18,897 nucleotides of DNA from CAZBEL01 sp964628055 (GTDB lineage: Bacteria > Fidelibacterota > Marinisomatia > Marinisomatales > TCS56): NCBI GenBank assembly GCA_964628055.1, contig CAZVNL010000040.1, forward strand, positions 1 through 18,897, written 5' to 3'. A model generated the notes under the pieces. It made no database searches and was not told the DNA's origin. It saw only the letters and a list, made by a program, of their open reading frames with translations. Shown here in pieces: positions 1-8,185 of the stretch. A program made the translations under genes and the position numbers. Numbering within the stretch: the first letter of the stretch is position 1; each line of letters starts with the position of its first letter.

Positions 1-44
1 ATGTTGATGTGCGGCTTCGTCCGCTCAAACTTCGCCTTCGCCAT
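1..44 (-). CDS. tuf: Elongation factor Tu, N-terminal end (partial)
   Basis: Read on the minus strand from an ATG at 44, the first 14 codons give MAKAKFERTKPHIN, the typical EF-Tu beginning; the rest lies beyond the left edge. EF-Tu is the cytoplasmic GTPase that brings aminoacyl-tRNA to the ribosome. A GGAGG Shine-Dalgarno core lies at 59-63, 14 bases before the ATG, a rather long spacing. The four tRNA genes directly upstream on the same strand repeat the tRNA-tufB arrangement known from E. coli, which supports the identification although only 44 bases are visible. Confidence 0.93.
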   Translation of the reverse strand, partial: MAKAKFERTKPHIN

Positions 45-104
45 GTCGCTTACCTAAGCCTCCTTTAAGTATTGTGTGAGTAATTTGCTTAGCATTTCTT
101 TTTG

Positions 105-177
<73 letters not shown>

Positions 178-184
178 ACGTCTG

Positions 185-255
185 AGCGGGTGATGAGAAT
201 CGAACTCACGTGGCCAGCTTGGAAGGCTGGTGTTCTACCATTGAACTACACCCGC
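185..255 (-). tRNA. tRNA-Gly (anticodon UCC)
   Basis: The minus strand gives a 71-base cloverleaf with acceptor stem GCGGGTG/CACCCGC and anticodon stem CCAGC/GCTGG around the loop CTTCCAA. The anticodon TCC reads GGA/GGG glycine codons. CCA is not encoded. It sits 7 bases from each neighbouring tRNA gene and occupies the place of E. coli glyT. Confidence 0.97.
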
Positions 256-261
256 ATTTTG

Positions 262-344
262 TGGGGAGAGAAGGATTCGAACCTCCGTAGGCGTACGCCG
301 GCAGATTTACAGTCTGCTGCCATTGACCGCTCGGCCATCTCCCC
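262..344 (-). tRNA. tRNA-Tyr (anticodon GUA)
   Basis: The minus strand gives an 83-base tRNA with acceptor stem GGGGAGA/TCTCCCC, anticodon stem GCAGA/TCTGC around the loop CTGTAAA, and the long variable arm expected of a bacterial tyrosine tRNA (class II). The anticodon is GTA and the discriminator is A. CCA is not encoded. It corresponds to E. coli tyrU in the conserved tRNA-tuf cluster. Confidence 0.97.
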
Positions 345-507
345 AAAAGACGATGAATCTCGTTTTGAAGAACCCGATCCATCTACAGTCGGCCATGGTT
401 AATACTGCTTCAGCCCGAACAAAAGCAGGTGAATGGTTTCCAACTCCAGCCCAACTTATCACACCCAATCTATCCATTAAGTAATAGCCTACTCAAACGA
501 GCCTGCG

Positions 508-580
508 AGCCACCGGAGGGACTTGAACCCCCGACCGACTGATTACAAATCAGTTGCTCTACCAGCTGAGCTACGGTGGC
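508..580 (-). tRNA. tRNA-Thr (anticodon UGU)
   Basis: The minus strand folds into a 73-base cloverleaf with acceptor stem GCCACCG/CGGTGGC and anticodon stem ACTGA/TCAGT around the loop TTTGTAA. The anticodon TGT reads ACA/ACG threonine codons. CCA is not encoded. It is first in transcription order in the cluster and corresponds to E. coli thrU. A 163-base spacer with no visible feature separates it from the tyrosine tRNA. Confidence 0.97.
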
Positions 581-949
581 AAATCGGGTTCGATTGATCC
601 CCATTAATGCTTTCATGAAGGGCCGTTGTTCTCGGATTGATTGCGCGTTTCAGATTCGCCAAGAGAACACAGTGATGTGCCTGACGCAAATGATGATTGG
701 CTGGACTCCACTCCCAAAGTGCCTGATTACTATCCCTATGTAGACTACCTTAATGCCTTGGACAAAGATTTGTCATGTTACGAATATTTTCGAAACATAT
801 AAAGCCTTGTAATTTAGTTCAAATTATAATTTACTACAAAATATTTTTCCAACCCGCAGTAATCAATTTTATTTTGGGCCCCCCTTCTCCCTTTTATCCC
901 ATTCACTTGCTAAAGAATTACTCCTTTTAAATACTCTATGCGCGTTTGG
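581..949. other. Gene-free stretch between cysS and the tRNA cluster
   Basis: No convincing reading frame is seen. It holds the two promoter candidates described for the tRNA operon and a short inverted repeat, GACAAA-GA-TTTGTC, at 761-774, overlapping the -35 element of the weaker candidate. No clear Rho-independent terminator follows cysS: the tract after its stop contains a C-run near 878-884 and AT-rich sequence but no stem followed by a T-run on the minus strand. Confidence 0.6.
823..852 (-). promoter_or_regulatory. Candidate sigma70-type promoter for the tRNA-tuf operon
   Basis: On the minus strand there is a perfect TATAAT at 828-823 and TTGGAA (4 of 6 to TTGACA) at 852-847, with an 18-base spacer, in an AT-rich stretch. 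Transcription would start near 816, about 235 bases before the first tRNA. A second, weaker candidate lies nearer: TTGTCC at 765-760 and TACATA at 742-737 with a 17-base spacer. Both face the tRNA genes and no other gene lies between. Assignment rests on motif matching only. Confidence 0.45.
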
Positions 950-2332
950 TTAATATTTTGGTCGGCACTTGGATCCGCTGGGGGTATCCTCCACCTGCCA
1001 CCCCAGGCGTTGAATCTGCTCTCGGAGGGAGTCAGCTCGCTCCCAATTTTTTTCTTTACGGGCTAACTCCCGCTCTTCCACCAGTTTCTGAACCTCTTCA
1101 GGGATGACAACCTCGGAAGGCAGAATCCCAAACAAACGATCAATTACCTCAATGTAGAATAACCCTTGGGAAGCCTGCTCGGCGTTTAGTTCATTCCGAT
1201 CTATCCGGCTATTCGTATCCCGTAGCCATTCAAAGAAGATGGCAAACGCGTGGGGGGAGCCTAAGTCATCATCCAACGCGCGGGTAAACGCTTCCCCTAC
1301 CCCAGGAAGGGTATCTCCAGGAGAGTGACTTAGAGTCTGTAAACGCGTTTTAAGTTCCACAATCCGTTGAATCGTCCGTTGGGCTTCTCGGAGCTTGGTT
1401 TCTGAAAAGGTGAGTTTCGTACGGTAATGGGCGCTTAAGAGAACGTATCGGATCGCTTCCGGTGTATATTGGCGACGCAACAGGTCTGACAGGCGATAGT
1501 AGTTGCCCAGGGATTTACTCATCTTCCCTCCTTCCACCTGGAGGTGTTCCGAATGGAGCCACAGGTTCACAAAAGGTTTACCTGTGGCGCACACCGACTG
1601 GGCAATTTCGTTCTCATGGTGCGGGAAGATATTATCCACCCCCCCGCAATGAATATCAAAATGCTCCCCAAGGTATTTCATGGACATGGCCGAACATTCA
1701 ATATGCCACCCTGGACGTCCCCTGCCCCAGGGGGACTCCCATGCCACCGGTCCATCCTCTGGTTTCCACGCCTTCCATAGGGCAAAATCCTGGGGATTGT
1801 CCTTCGAATATTCATCGCTTTGCACACGTTCGGTGGAGCGTTGCCCGTAGGAATCCAGGCGCGCCAAACGACCGTAGGCCGGATAGCTGTCAATCTCGAA
1901 ATAGATCGATCCGTCCGAGGCTTGATAGGCATGACCTTTATCCAACAGCTTCTGAATCATGTCGATCATGACGTCAATGTGACCCGTGGCGGTGGGATAG
2001 ACGTCAGCCGGGATCAGCTTTAACAGGCGTAAATCTTCGAAGAAGAGCTGGGTGTACTTTTGGGTAATTGTTTCCAGGGAAGCGTGGTTTTCCTGGGACT
2101 TGCGAATGGTCTTGTCATCTACGTCGGTAATGTTCATTACGTGGGTGACGTGGTAACCTTTCCACGTTAGATAGCGTTTTAAGAAGTCTTCAAAGAGGAA
2201 CGTGCGGAAATTCCCAATGTGGGCTTGGTCATACACCGTCGGTCCGCAGGTATAGAGAGAAACCTTGCCAGGGACCAAAGACTTGAACGGCTCCTTTTTC
2301 CGAGTGAGGGAATTATAAAACTGGACGGACAT
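950..2332 (-). CDS. cysS: Cysteinyl-tRNA synthetase
   Basis: The 460-residue protein matches class I cysteinyl-tRNA synthetase in length and motifs; it charges tRNA-Cys in the cytoplasm using ATP. The N-terminus has CGPTVYDQAHIGNFRTF, containing the zinc-ligand cysteine (C29) and the HIGH-type signature HIGN (38-41). WHIECSAM and FPHHENEIAQS supply the remaining zinc site, and GGKMSKSLGN near residue 270 is the KMSKS loop. The C-terminal DALR-like part and the KEKNWERADSLREQI segment are typical of CysS. The start is the ATG at 2332, overlapping the end of the antiterminator gene by 20 bases, with a GAGG 13 bases upstream. It is the last gene of the long minus-strand run; in many bacteria cysS sits in a different context. 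Confidence 0.98.
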   Translation of the reverse strand: MSVQFYNSLTRKKEPFKSLVPGKVSLYTCGPTVYDQAHIGNFRTFLFEDFLKRYLTWKGYHVTHVMNITDVDDKTIRKSQENHASLETITQKYTQLFFEDLRLLKLIPADVYPTATGHIDVMIDMIQKLLDKGHAYQASDGSIYFEIDSYPAYGRLARLDSYGQRSTERVQSDEYSKDNPQDFALWKAWKPEDGPVAWESPWGRGRPGWHIECSAMSMKYLGEHFDIHCGGVDNIFPHHENEIAQSVCATGKPFVNLWLHSEHLQVEGGKMSKSLGNYYRLSDLLRRQYTPEAIRYVLLSAHYRTKLTFSETKLREAQRTIQRIVELKTRLQTLSHSPGDTLPGVGEAFTRALDDDLGSPHAFAIFFEWLRDTNSRIDRNELNAEQASQGLFYIEVIDRLFGILPSEVVIPEEVQKLVEERELARKEKNWERADSLREQIQRLGWQVEDTPSGSKCRPKY

Positions 2333-2813
2333 GTTTTTTAATCGGCCTCAGGTAACCAGGGTGAATATGCACAGCGACGGCATGTTGAATGGCGTCCATT
2401 TTGATGACGAATTTATCCTCTCGATCAATCCGGGCCACGATTCCCCGCTGACCTTTTAGCGGTCCTTCGATGACCTCCACTGCATCTCCAATCACCATAT
2501 ACTGAACCGGTTGAGGGTCATACCCTCCCTCGATCATTTTTTGGATTCCTTCGATCTGGTCGTCGGGGATAGTGGCAATCTCTTTCTTGAATCGTACAAT
2601 ATGATGTACCCCGATGGTTTGTAGGACATAGAGGCTATTTTTCAACTCGATCCGGGCGAAGACATAGGAACGGAAGAGCGGTAACTCCACCCACTTTTTA
2701 CGGTCACTCCACTGCCGGCGTTGTCGAAGAAGGGGGAGATAGGTTGTAATCTCCTTCTTCTGCAATTGGACGTAGACGACCTTTTCCTGGCGGGGTTTCG
2801 TATACACCGCCAC
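2313..2813 (-). CDS. NusG/UpxY-like transcription antiterminator
   Basis: This 166-residue protein has an NGN-type N-terminal domain (VYTKPRQEK near the start, PLFRSYVFARI at about 45-55) and a KOW motif in VIGDAVEVIEGPLKGQRGIV at about 105-125, the layout of NusG paralogues such as RfaH, UpxY and LoaP. Such proteins bind RNA polymerase and the transcript and help it through terminators, commonly in polysaccharide operons. The start used is GTG at 2813, 8 bases after the ddl stop, with no good Shine-Dalgarno. A tryptophan codon lies immediately before it, and family members usually begin with W before this strand, so the true start may be slightly upstream. Whether it is a specialised paralogue or the only NusG cannot be seen here; divergence and location favour a paralogue. 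Confidence 0.85.
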   Translation of the reverse strand: MAVYTKPRQEKVVYVQLQKKEITTYLPLLRQRRQWSDRKKWVELPLFRSYVFARIELKNSLYVLQTIGVHHIVRFKKEIATIPDDQIEGIQKMIEGGYDPQPVQYMVIGDAVEVIEGPLKGQRGIVARIDREDKFVIKMDAIQHAVAVHIHPGYLRPIKKHVRPVL

Positions 2814-2821
2814 CCAATGTT

Positions 2822-3724
2822 CTAAGTTATCCGTAGGGCCTCCTGAAGAATTCGGTCAATTAATTGTTCGAAAGACAAACCCCGGGCGTGGGCCGCTTTG
2901 GGGACCAGGCTGGTGTCCGTCATTCCGGGAAGGGTGTTGAGTTCTAAGAACCAGGGGTGTTGATTCTCGTCCAGGCGAAAGTCGACCCGGCCATACTGTG
3001 TGCAGCCCAGGAGTTGGTAAATTTGCAACGCGATTTCCTGAATCTCCCGCGTTGTTGCGGGAGTTAGGTCGGCGGGACAGGAATACGTGCTCATGCCAGC
3101 CTCGTATTTGCAAGCATAATCGTAACATTCATGAGAGGGTTTGATCTCTACGATGGGAAAGACTTCCGCTCCCACGATGGCCACCGTCAGTTCCCGGCCG
3201 GCAATGTATTTCTCCACGAGCATTTCCCGGCTAAGTTTTTGCGCCGCCTCTAATGCCACCATCAAATCTTCCGGGTGATTGACGATAGAAACGCCAATCG
3301 TGCTCCCTTGATCATTGGGTTTGACGACCACTGGATAATCGAACTCAAAGGACATACCGGAATCAGCAGCAGTCGTAGTAAGAATCCAATCGGGAGTTGG
3401 TAACTGGTGATAGCGTACGACCATTTTGCTCAGATTTTTATTCATGCACAATCCCGAAGAAAGGGGTCCTGAGCCGGTAAAACGCACACCCAGACTCGTG
3501 AGAAAACCCTGAATCGTCCCATCTTCTCCGGCTCCTCCGTGGAGCGCGTTAAATACCAGGTCCACCCTTTTTAGCTGGGGAATAAGCGGTTGTAAATCAT
3601 CCCAATAAACAAATGGTGTAGCTTCGTGACCCAATTTCTCCAGGGCTGCGACTACTGCAGTTCCCGTTTTTAAGGAAATTTCCCGTTCCAGAGAAAAACC
3701 GCCGGAAAGAACCCCAATCTTCAC
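2822..3724 (-). CDS. ddl: D-alanine--D-alanine ligase
   Basis: The 300-residue protein is an ATP-grasp ligase that joins two D-alanines for the peptidoglycan stem peptide in the cytoplasm. Visible signatures are the N-terminal GVLSGGFSLEREISL, LHGGAGEDGTIQG near 62-74, the ATP-grasp lysine region PVVVKPNDQGSTIGV, the metal-binding RVDFRLDENQ, and ELNTLPGMTDTSLVPKAA near the C-terminus. The length is usual for DdlB-type enzymes. The GTG start at 3724 overlaps the stop of the upstream phosphatase as GTGA, with GGGAGG 9 bases before it, indicating translational coupling. The next gene begins 8 bases after its stop. Confidence 0.97.
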   Translation of the reverse strand: MKIGVLSGGFSLEREISLKTGTAVVAALEKLGHEATPFVYWDDLQPLIPQLKRVDLVFNALHGGAGEDGTIQGFLTSLGVRFTGSGPLSSGLCMNKNLSKMVVRYHQLPTPDWILTTTAADSGMSFEFDYPVVVKPNDQGSTIGVSIVNHPEDLMVALEAAQKLSREMLVEKYIAGRELTVAIVGAEVFPIVEIKPSHECYDYACKYEAGMSTYSCPADLTPATTREIQEIALQIYQLLGCTQYGRVDFRLDENQHPWFLELNTLPGMTDTSLVPKAAHARGLSFEQLIDRILQEALRIT

Positions 3725-4284
3725 GATCGAGAGCCTCCCGTCAACCGTCTAGCACCAGCCAAGAGGTTTTCTACCACATAAGTGGGATAGAAGCGGTCTT
3801 TCAACAGGGTCCTGGTCGCCTTTCCTTTACCCGTTAACACCAACATAGTATCCATGCCCAATTTAACACCCGCTTCCATATCGGAGACAGCATCACCAAT
3901 CATGAGGCTGGCGGGAAGGATTACACCGTGATCCGTGGCGGCTTCTAAAAACATGCCGGATCCCGGTTTCCGGTGTTCACCGGCCTCCCGGGGATGATCA
4001 GTGCACTGATAAATCCCTAGCAGTGGTATTCCATAATTTCGGAAGGTGTCTCTAATGAAGTGGTGAATTTCAGCCAATTTTTCTGGTTTGATGAGTCCCC
4101 TGGCAACACCCGATTGATTGGTGACGATGCAGAATCGGTAGCCATGCCGCGCCAACACCTCCAGGGCCTTTAAAGTAAAGTCATAAAACTGATAATGTTC
4201 CAGGGAATCGATATAACCGGGATCGGGATTCAACGTTCCATCTCGATCCAGGAAGATAGTGTCATAAAGGGGCAGCGCGTTCAA
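3721..4284 (-). CDS. gmhB: HAD-IIIA phosphatase, GmhB-like (heptose 1,7-bisphosphate phosphatase)
   Basis: The 187-residue protein has the HAD motifs of the GmhB/HisB phosphatase group: FLDRDGTLN with nucleophile D13 and D15, VTNQSGVARG at 54-63, lysine K106 in HRKPGSGMF, and MIGDAVSDMEAG. GmhB removes the 7-phosphate of D-glycero-manno-heptose 1,7-bisphosphate during heptose supply for lipopolysaccharide. The loop that normally carries a Cys4 or Cys3His zinc site reads CTDHPREAGEHRKP, lacking the usual C-x-C pair before RKP, so zinc binding is probably lost or altered. The start is TTG at 4284, chosen because GAGG lies 6 bases upstream; the flippase-like gene stops 8 bases before it. A related sugar-phosphate phosphatase remains possible. 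Confidence 0.85.
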   Translation of the reverse strand: MNALPLYDTIFLDRDGTLNPDPGYIDSLEHYQFYDFTLKALEVLARHGYRFCIVTNQSGVARGLIKPEKLAEIHHFIRDTFRNYGIPLLGIYQCTDHPREAGEHRKPGSGMFLEAATDHGVILPASLMIGDAVSDMEAGVKLGMDTMLVLTGKGKATRTLLKDRFYPTYVVENLLAGARRLTGGSRS

Positions 4285-4292
4285 AGTAATCC

Positions 4293-5279
4293 TCAGGCAT
4301 TAAGGGGTGTTTTTTTGATGTCCCTGATGTGCACCGAACTGAGGACAAAATAGACGGCCCCGATGATCAGGTAAGGAATAATGGAGGCTGCATGGGAAAC
4401 GATGGCGTAGGCCAGGGCATGATCACTGGGGATGGCAAAGAGCGCCGTAAGGGTCGCTTTGGCTACCACATCATAGGTCCCTACAAAACCAGGCAAAGCC
4501 GGGATCGCTAAAGCCAACGTGGTAGTGATCAACACAATCCCTACGCCTACGTTATCGATCCGGACGTCCACCGCCTGGAGGAAACAATAGGTGAGAAAAT
4601 AATAGATTACCCACAAAAAGAGGGTGTAACCGATGACTGAAAAGGCGTGGCGTGTATTTCTTAAAGCGGTGAGTCCATCGATCAGCTTGTCTAAAAGGTT
4701 CAGAATAAAACTGCTGGCCTTACGCTGGAAAAAGGGTTTTTCATGTAAGCGCTCAAACCAGGTTTGACGGGCATAACCCAAACCAACAAGGACAACCACA
4801 CCGATAAAGGTCATGACCGAAAAGAGCAAGGCAAAGAGGGGGACACTGCTATCGTTAAAGGGAAACAAAGGAATAAAAACCAGCATTAAGACGATGGCGC
4901 CCAACATATCAATCACCCGTTCCAGGAGGATGGTACCAAAGGCCCGAGATACGGTAAGTTGAGAAACAGAACTCAAACTATAGGCGCGGAGAATTTCACC
5001 CAGCCGAAATGGCAGTACCGTATTACCAAAATAACCAATCATCGTAACTCCGAAGAGGGGATGTACGTGAATCTGTTCCATGGGTAACAGGATTAGTTGC
5101 CACCGTTTGGCCCGGACTAACACGCTAAAGATCAGAACCGCAATGCCGGCAATGAGATAACCCATTCGAACCTGGGAGATGCGCTCCGTGAGGGCGGTAA
5201 AATCTTCACCGCGAAAGGCATAATAAAGGGCCCCCCCGCTAACAAGGAGACTAATGATAAATTTTGTCCTTCTACTCAC
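4293..5279 (-). CDS. Flippase-like integral membrane protein (UPF0104 / LPG synthase TM family)
   Basis: The product is a polytopic inner-membrane protein of about 328 residues with seven or eight hydrophobic segments, of the family related to the membrane half of lysylphosphatidylglycerol synthase. Family-like features are YFGNTVLPFRLGEILRAY (the conserved N-x-x-P-x-R-x-G-E-x-x-R pattern), SRAFGTILLERVIDM, and PALPGFVGTYD near the C-terminus. Members are thought to act in lipid or glycolipid handling, but the substrate cannot be read from sequence. GTG at 5279 is preferred: it overlaps the lolA stop by 8 bases and gives a basic N-terminus followed directly by a membrane segment. A TTG at 5339 would add 20 polar residues and overlap lolA by 68 bases. 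Neither has a clear Shine-Dalgarno. Confidence 0.85.
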   Translation of the reverse strand: MSRRTKFIISLLVSGGALYYAFRGEDFTALTERISQVRMGYLIAGIAVLIFSVLVRAKRWQLILLPMEQIHVHPLFGVTMIGYFGNTVLPFRLGEILRAYSLSSVSQLTVSRAFGTILLERVIDMLGAIVLMLVFIPLFPFNDSSVPLFALLFSVMTFIGVVVLVGLGYARQTWFERLHEKPFFQRKASSFILNLLDKLIDGLTALRNTRHAFSVIGYTLFLWVIYYFLTYCFLQAVDVRIDNVGVGIVLITTTLALAIPALPGFVGTYDVVAKATLTALFAIPSDHALAYAIVSHAASIIPYLIIGAVYFVLSSVHIRDIKKTPLNA

Positions 5280-5862
5280 GGAGGTCGATGATTTCTTTGG
5301 GTTGCGGTTGAAATTGCTGGAATTGCGTGGGCGGTTCAAGCAACCGAAAATTGGTTATTTCAGCTGTGAAGAGATTATCCTCATCGTAAGTGAATTGAAT
5401 CTGTAGCGGGTGTAACGAACCTGATTCCACCGTTAACCTCCCCGTAATGGACATTGCGGTTATGCTAAAGCTCCAGGTAATCGTCTCCGCGGTAGAATCC
5501 ACGTTAATAATCTCTATTCCTTGAAAATTTCCCGATAGAAGGCTAAACAGACTGAACTCGTCCTCCACAATGGTATCAATAATCAATTGCCGGGGAACTT
5601 TATTCCAGGTTTTGATAGTCTGATTATCGACGAGAATGGTTTGCTCGACAGAATCGAAATAATAACGGTGGGGGCCTAAGATCTCCACGTAACCGCTGGT
5701 GGTGAAAGTATTGTCATACTGTAATTGTTGTATGCGGACATCCATCCCTATGCCGGGGGGCTGGAGCAGCACGTTCCGGAGATTGGCCAATAAATCATGT
5801 TCGGCGCCCAATAAAGGTAGACTTCCCCACGCAAGTACTAAAAGAATCCGGAGTAGGGTCAT
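5272..5862 (-). CDS. lolA: LolA-like outer-membrane lipoprotein carrier protein
   Basis: The 196-residue protein begins with a clear signal peptide (MTLLRILLVLAWGSLPLLGA), so it is periplasmic. The body has the LolA/LolB-like pattern of beta strands: TSGYVEILGPHRYYFDS, TILVDNQTIKTWNKVPRQLI, DEFSLFSLLSG, and a last strand FTAEITNFRLLEPP. LolA ferries lipoproteins from the inner membrane to the outer-membrane receptor. The start is ATG at 5862, just after the ftsK stop; a longer frame reaching 5937 would overlap ftsK and hide the signal peptide. The lolA gene following ftsK is a common arrangement, which supports the call. Sequence similarity is loose, so the exact cargo is uncertain. Confidence 0.82.
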   Translation of the reverse strand: MTLLRILLVLAWGSLPLLGAEHDLLANLRNVLLQPPGIGMDVRIQQLQYDNTFTTSGYVEILGPHRYYFDSVEQTILVDNQTIKTWNKVPRQLIIDTIVEDEFSLFSLLSGNFQGIEIINVDSTAETITWSFSITAMSITGRLTVESGSLHPLQIQFTYDEDNLFTAEITNFRLLEPPTQFQQFQPQPKEIIDLRE

Positions 5863-5866
5863 TTGT

Positions 5867-8185
5867 TTACAGATGTTCCAGGTAGGATTCATCCACCAGA
5901 ATTTCCCGTGCCTTGCTGCCCGTAAAGGGCCCCACAATGCCCAGTTGTTCCATCTGGTCGATTAAGCGAGCAGCGCGGGAATAGCCTACTTTCAGACGGC
6001 GTTGGATGAGGGAAATGGACCCCTGTTGATGGGTGACCACCAGTCGAATGGCCTCGGTTAGGAGTTCGTCTTCCCCACCGCCTTCTTCCATCATCGTCTC
6101 CGTGAGAACCGATTCTCGCAGGGACGGTAAGACCAATTCTGCTTCGGGAGTCGGTTGCTGGGAAATGTGTTTCATGAGCGCTTCGATCTCTTCCAGGGTG
6201 ATGTAGGCATTGTGCAGACGCACGGGGTCGGAGCTACCTGACCCCAGATACAGCATATCGCCGCGACCGATTAACTTCTCCGCACCCGGGCCGTCGATAA
6301 TCGTCCGGGAGTCGATCTTGCTGGCCACCTGAAAAGCAATACGGGAGGGGAAATTGGCCTTTATCAAGCCGGTAATCACATCTACAGAAGGACGCTGGGT
6401 GGCGATGACCAAATGAATACCCACCGCGCGAGCTAACTGGGCCAAGCGGGCAATCGGCGCTTCCACTTCCCGGGCATTGAGCATCATTAAATCAGCCAGT
6501 TCGTCTACGACCACCACGATGTACGGCATGAGGAGTTGATTTGTGGCCTTCATTTTGGCATTATACTCATCAATATTGCGAACCACGGATTCAGCCAGGA
6601 TATCATACCTGCGCCCCATCTCCTGCTCCACCGCCCGCAAGGCAAGCACCGCATTCTCCATAGTGGTGACAATCGGTTCCGAGATATCCTCCATTTTTAA
6701 GAGATGATAGCGATCCAACTGCCGGTATAGGGACATTTCCACTTTTTTAGGGTCGATGATAACAAACTTCACCTCATCCGGTGTAGCCCGGTAGAGGATA
6801 CTGCAAATGATGGAATTCAGGCAGACGGATTTACCCGAGCCGGTGGTGCCGGCAATTAGTAGATGGGGCATTTTCGCCAGGTCTAAAGTGGCAATTTCCC
6901 CGGACGTGGTCTTGCCGATGGCCAACGTCAAGAGGGAAGGTGAATCGGCAAATTTTTTCGAGTTAATGACCGACCGGAAGTACACCATGGCGGGGTGGCG
7001 GTTAGGAATTTCAATCCCCACTGATGATTTCCCGGGAATAGGAGCGATGACCCGGACCCGGCTGGCTTCCATTACCCGAGCCAGATCATCGGAAAGGGCC
7101 ACGAATTTATTGACCCGAACGCCCTCGGCTGGTTCCACCTCAAACAGGGTAATGACTGGTCCGGGGCTTACGTTCACCACCGTCCCTTCAACACCGAAAG
7201 TAAGGAGCGATTGGGTGAGGAAATTCGCCCGCTCGATGAGTTCCTCCCGGGACATCCCTTCGTACACATCCTGAGGGACCGATAAAATATCCGTGAGGGG
7301 TAGCTGGTATTTTCGTCGTGGGGCGTGACGGGTCTTTAATTCGTCTAAATTGACTTCCTGTTCCACCACTACCTGTTCCACCTGTAAATCTACAGCTTCC
7401 CCCGATTCGGCGGCTGCCCCGGCTGCTACACCGGCAGACTCGGGCGTTTGTTCGCCACGCTCCGATGTAAGAGGTTCCTCGCCAGGCAGGGGTTGTTCTT
7501 CACCGGGGCGAGCCTCCCTTGCTTTTAAGGAAGGTTCTGGTGGGGGTTCCGGTTCCCGGTGGGCGTCTATTTTTTCTACTAAGACCTGGGTATGTTGACG
7601 TTTAGCCTCTTCGGTCGCTTTCATTTTACGTCGCAAGGCCCGTTCGTCGCGTTTACGCTGATAATAGGTTCCCACTTTGCGTATGGGGGCGTAAAAGCTC
7701 CAGGAAAAATACCCCCGCAGCAACATCAACCAACTGGCAAATAAGACTAAGACGAGACCGATGGATCCCAGAAAATCGTGCAGCAACTTGGCCAGACTTC
7801 CTCCAACCCAACCGCTGTATTGAAACTCCAAACCCCTCCACGATGCGGTCAGGATTTCCACCAGCCCCAGGGTCATGCTCACCAACAAAACCGCACCCAA
7901 TAAATAAGCGCTGACGCGGGCCAGCAACTGGAGAGGACGATGACTGAAAAACCACCAACCCCACACTAACCCCACCAGGGGAATGACCAGGGAAGAATAG
8001 CCGAACAGGAGTTTGATAAATGCGTAGGCAATATAAACGCCTAAAATGCCCATGGGATTTTCCACCCGGACGTTGGGAGAAATGCCCGGATCTTCGTTGG
8101 GGTGATACCCCAACAAGCTTACTAGGACCAACAAGGAAACCGTGATGGTGAGGATACCGAGAATTTCCAGGCGTCTTTCTCTCAC
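5867..8185 (-). CDS. ftsK: DNA translocase FtsK
   Basis: The 772-residue protein couples cell division to chromosome segregation: an inner-membrane anchored ATPase that pumps DNA at the septum. Four membrane segments are seen in residues 7-26, 46-76, 92-112 and 137-158, then a Glu/Pro-rich linker (about 205-285). The alpha/beta motor has Walker A GTTGSGKS at 446-453, Walker B ending in VVVVDELADL (D561, E562), and HLVIATQRPSVDVITGLIKAN. The C-terminal winged-helix gamma domain (about 705-772) includes ISLIQRRLKVGYSRAARLIDQME, which in studied FtsK proteins reads KOPS sites and activates XerD. The start is GTG at 8185 with GGGAGG 10 bases upstream. Its length is the short, SpoIIIE-like type. 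Confidence 0.97.
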   Translation of the reverse strand: MRERRLEILGILTITVSLLVLVSLLGYHPNEDPGISPNVRVENPMGILGVYIAYAFIKLLFGYSSLVIPLVGLVWGWWFFSHRPLQLLARVSAYLLGAVLLVSMTLGLVEILTASWRGLEFQYSGWVGGSLAKLLHDFLGSIGLVLVLFASWLMLLRGYFSWSFYAPIRKVGTYYQRKRDERALRRKMKATEEAKRQHTQVLVEKIDAHREPEPPPEPSLKAREARPGEEQPLPGEEPLTSERGEQTPESAGVAAGAAAESGEAVDLQVEQVVVEQEVNLDELKTRHAPRRKYQLPLTDILSVPQDVYEGMSREELIERANFLTQSLLTFGVEGTVVNVSPGPVITLFEVEPAEGVRVNKFVALSDDLARVMEASRVRVIAPIPGKSSVGIEIPNRHPAMVYFRSVINSKKFADSPSLLTLAIGKTTSGEIATLDLAKMPHLLIAGTTGSGKSVCLNSIICSILYRATPDEVKFVIIDPKKVEMSLYRQLDRYHLLKMEDISEPIVTTMENAVLALRAVEQEMGRRYDILAESVVRNIDEYNAKMKATNQLLMPYIVVVVDELADLMMLNAREVEAPIARLAQLARAVGIHLVIATQRPSVDVITGLIKANFPSRIAFQVASKIDSRTIIDGPGAEKLIGRGDMLYLGSGSSDPVRLHNAYITLEEIEALMKHISQQPTPEAELVLPSLRESVLTETMMEEGGGEDELLTEAIRLVVTHQQGSISLIQRRLKVGYSRAARLIDQMEQLGIVGPFTGSKAREILVDESYLEHL

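Noticed and set aside
1462..1971. 169-codon plus-strand frame
   Set aside because: It is entirely antisense to cysS, whose motifs are unambiguous.
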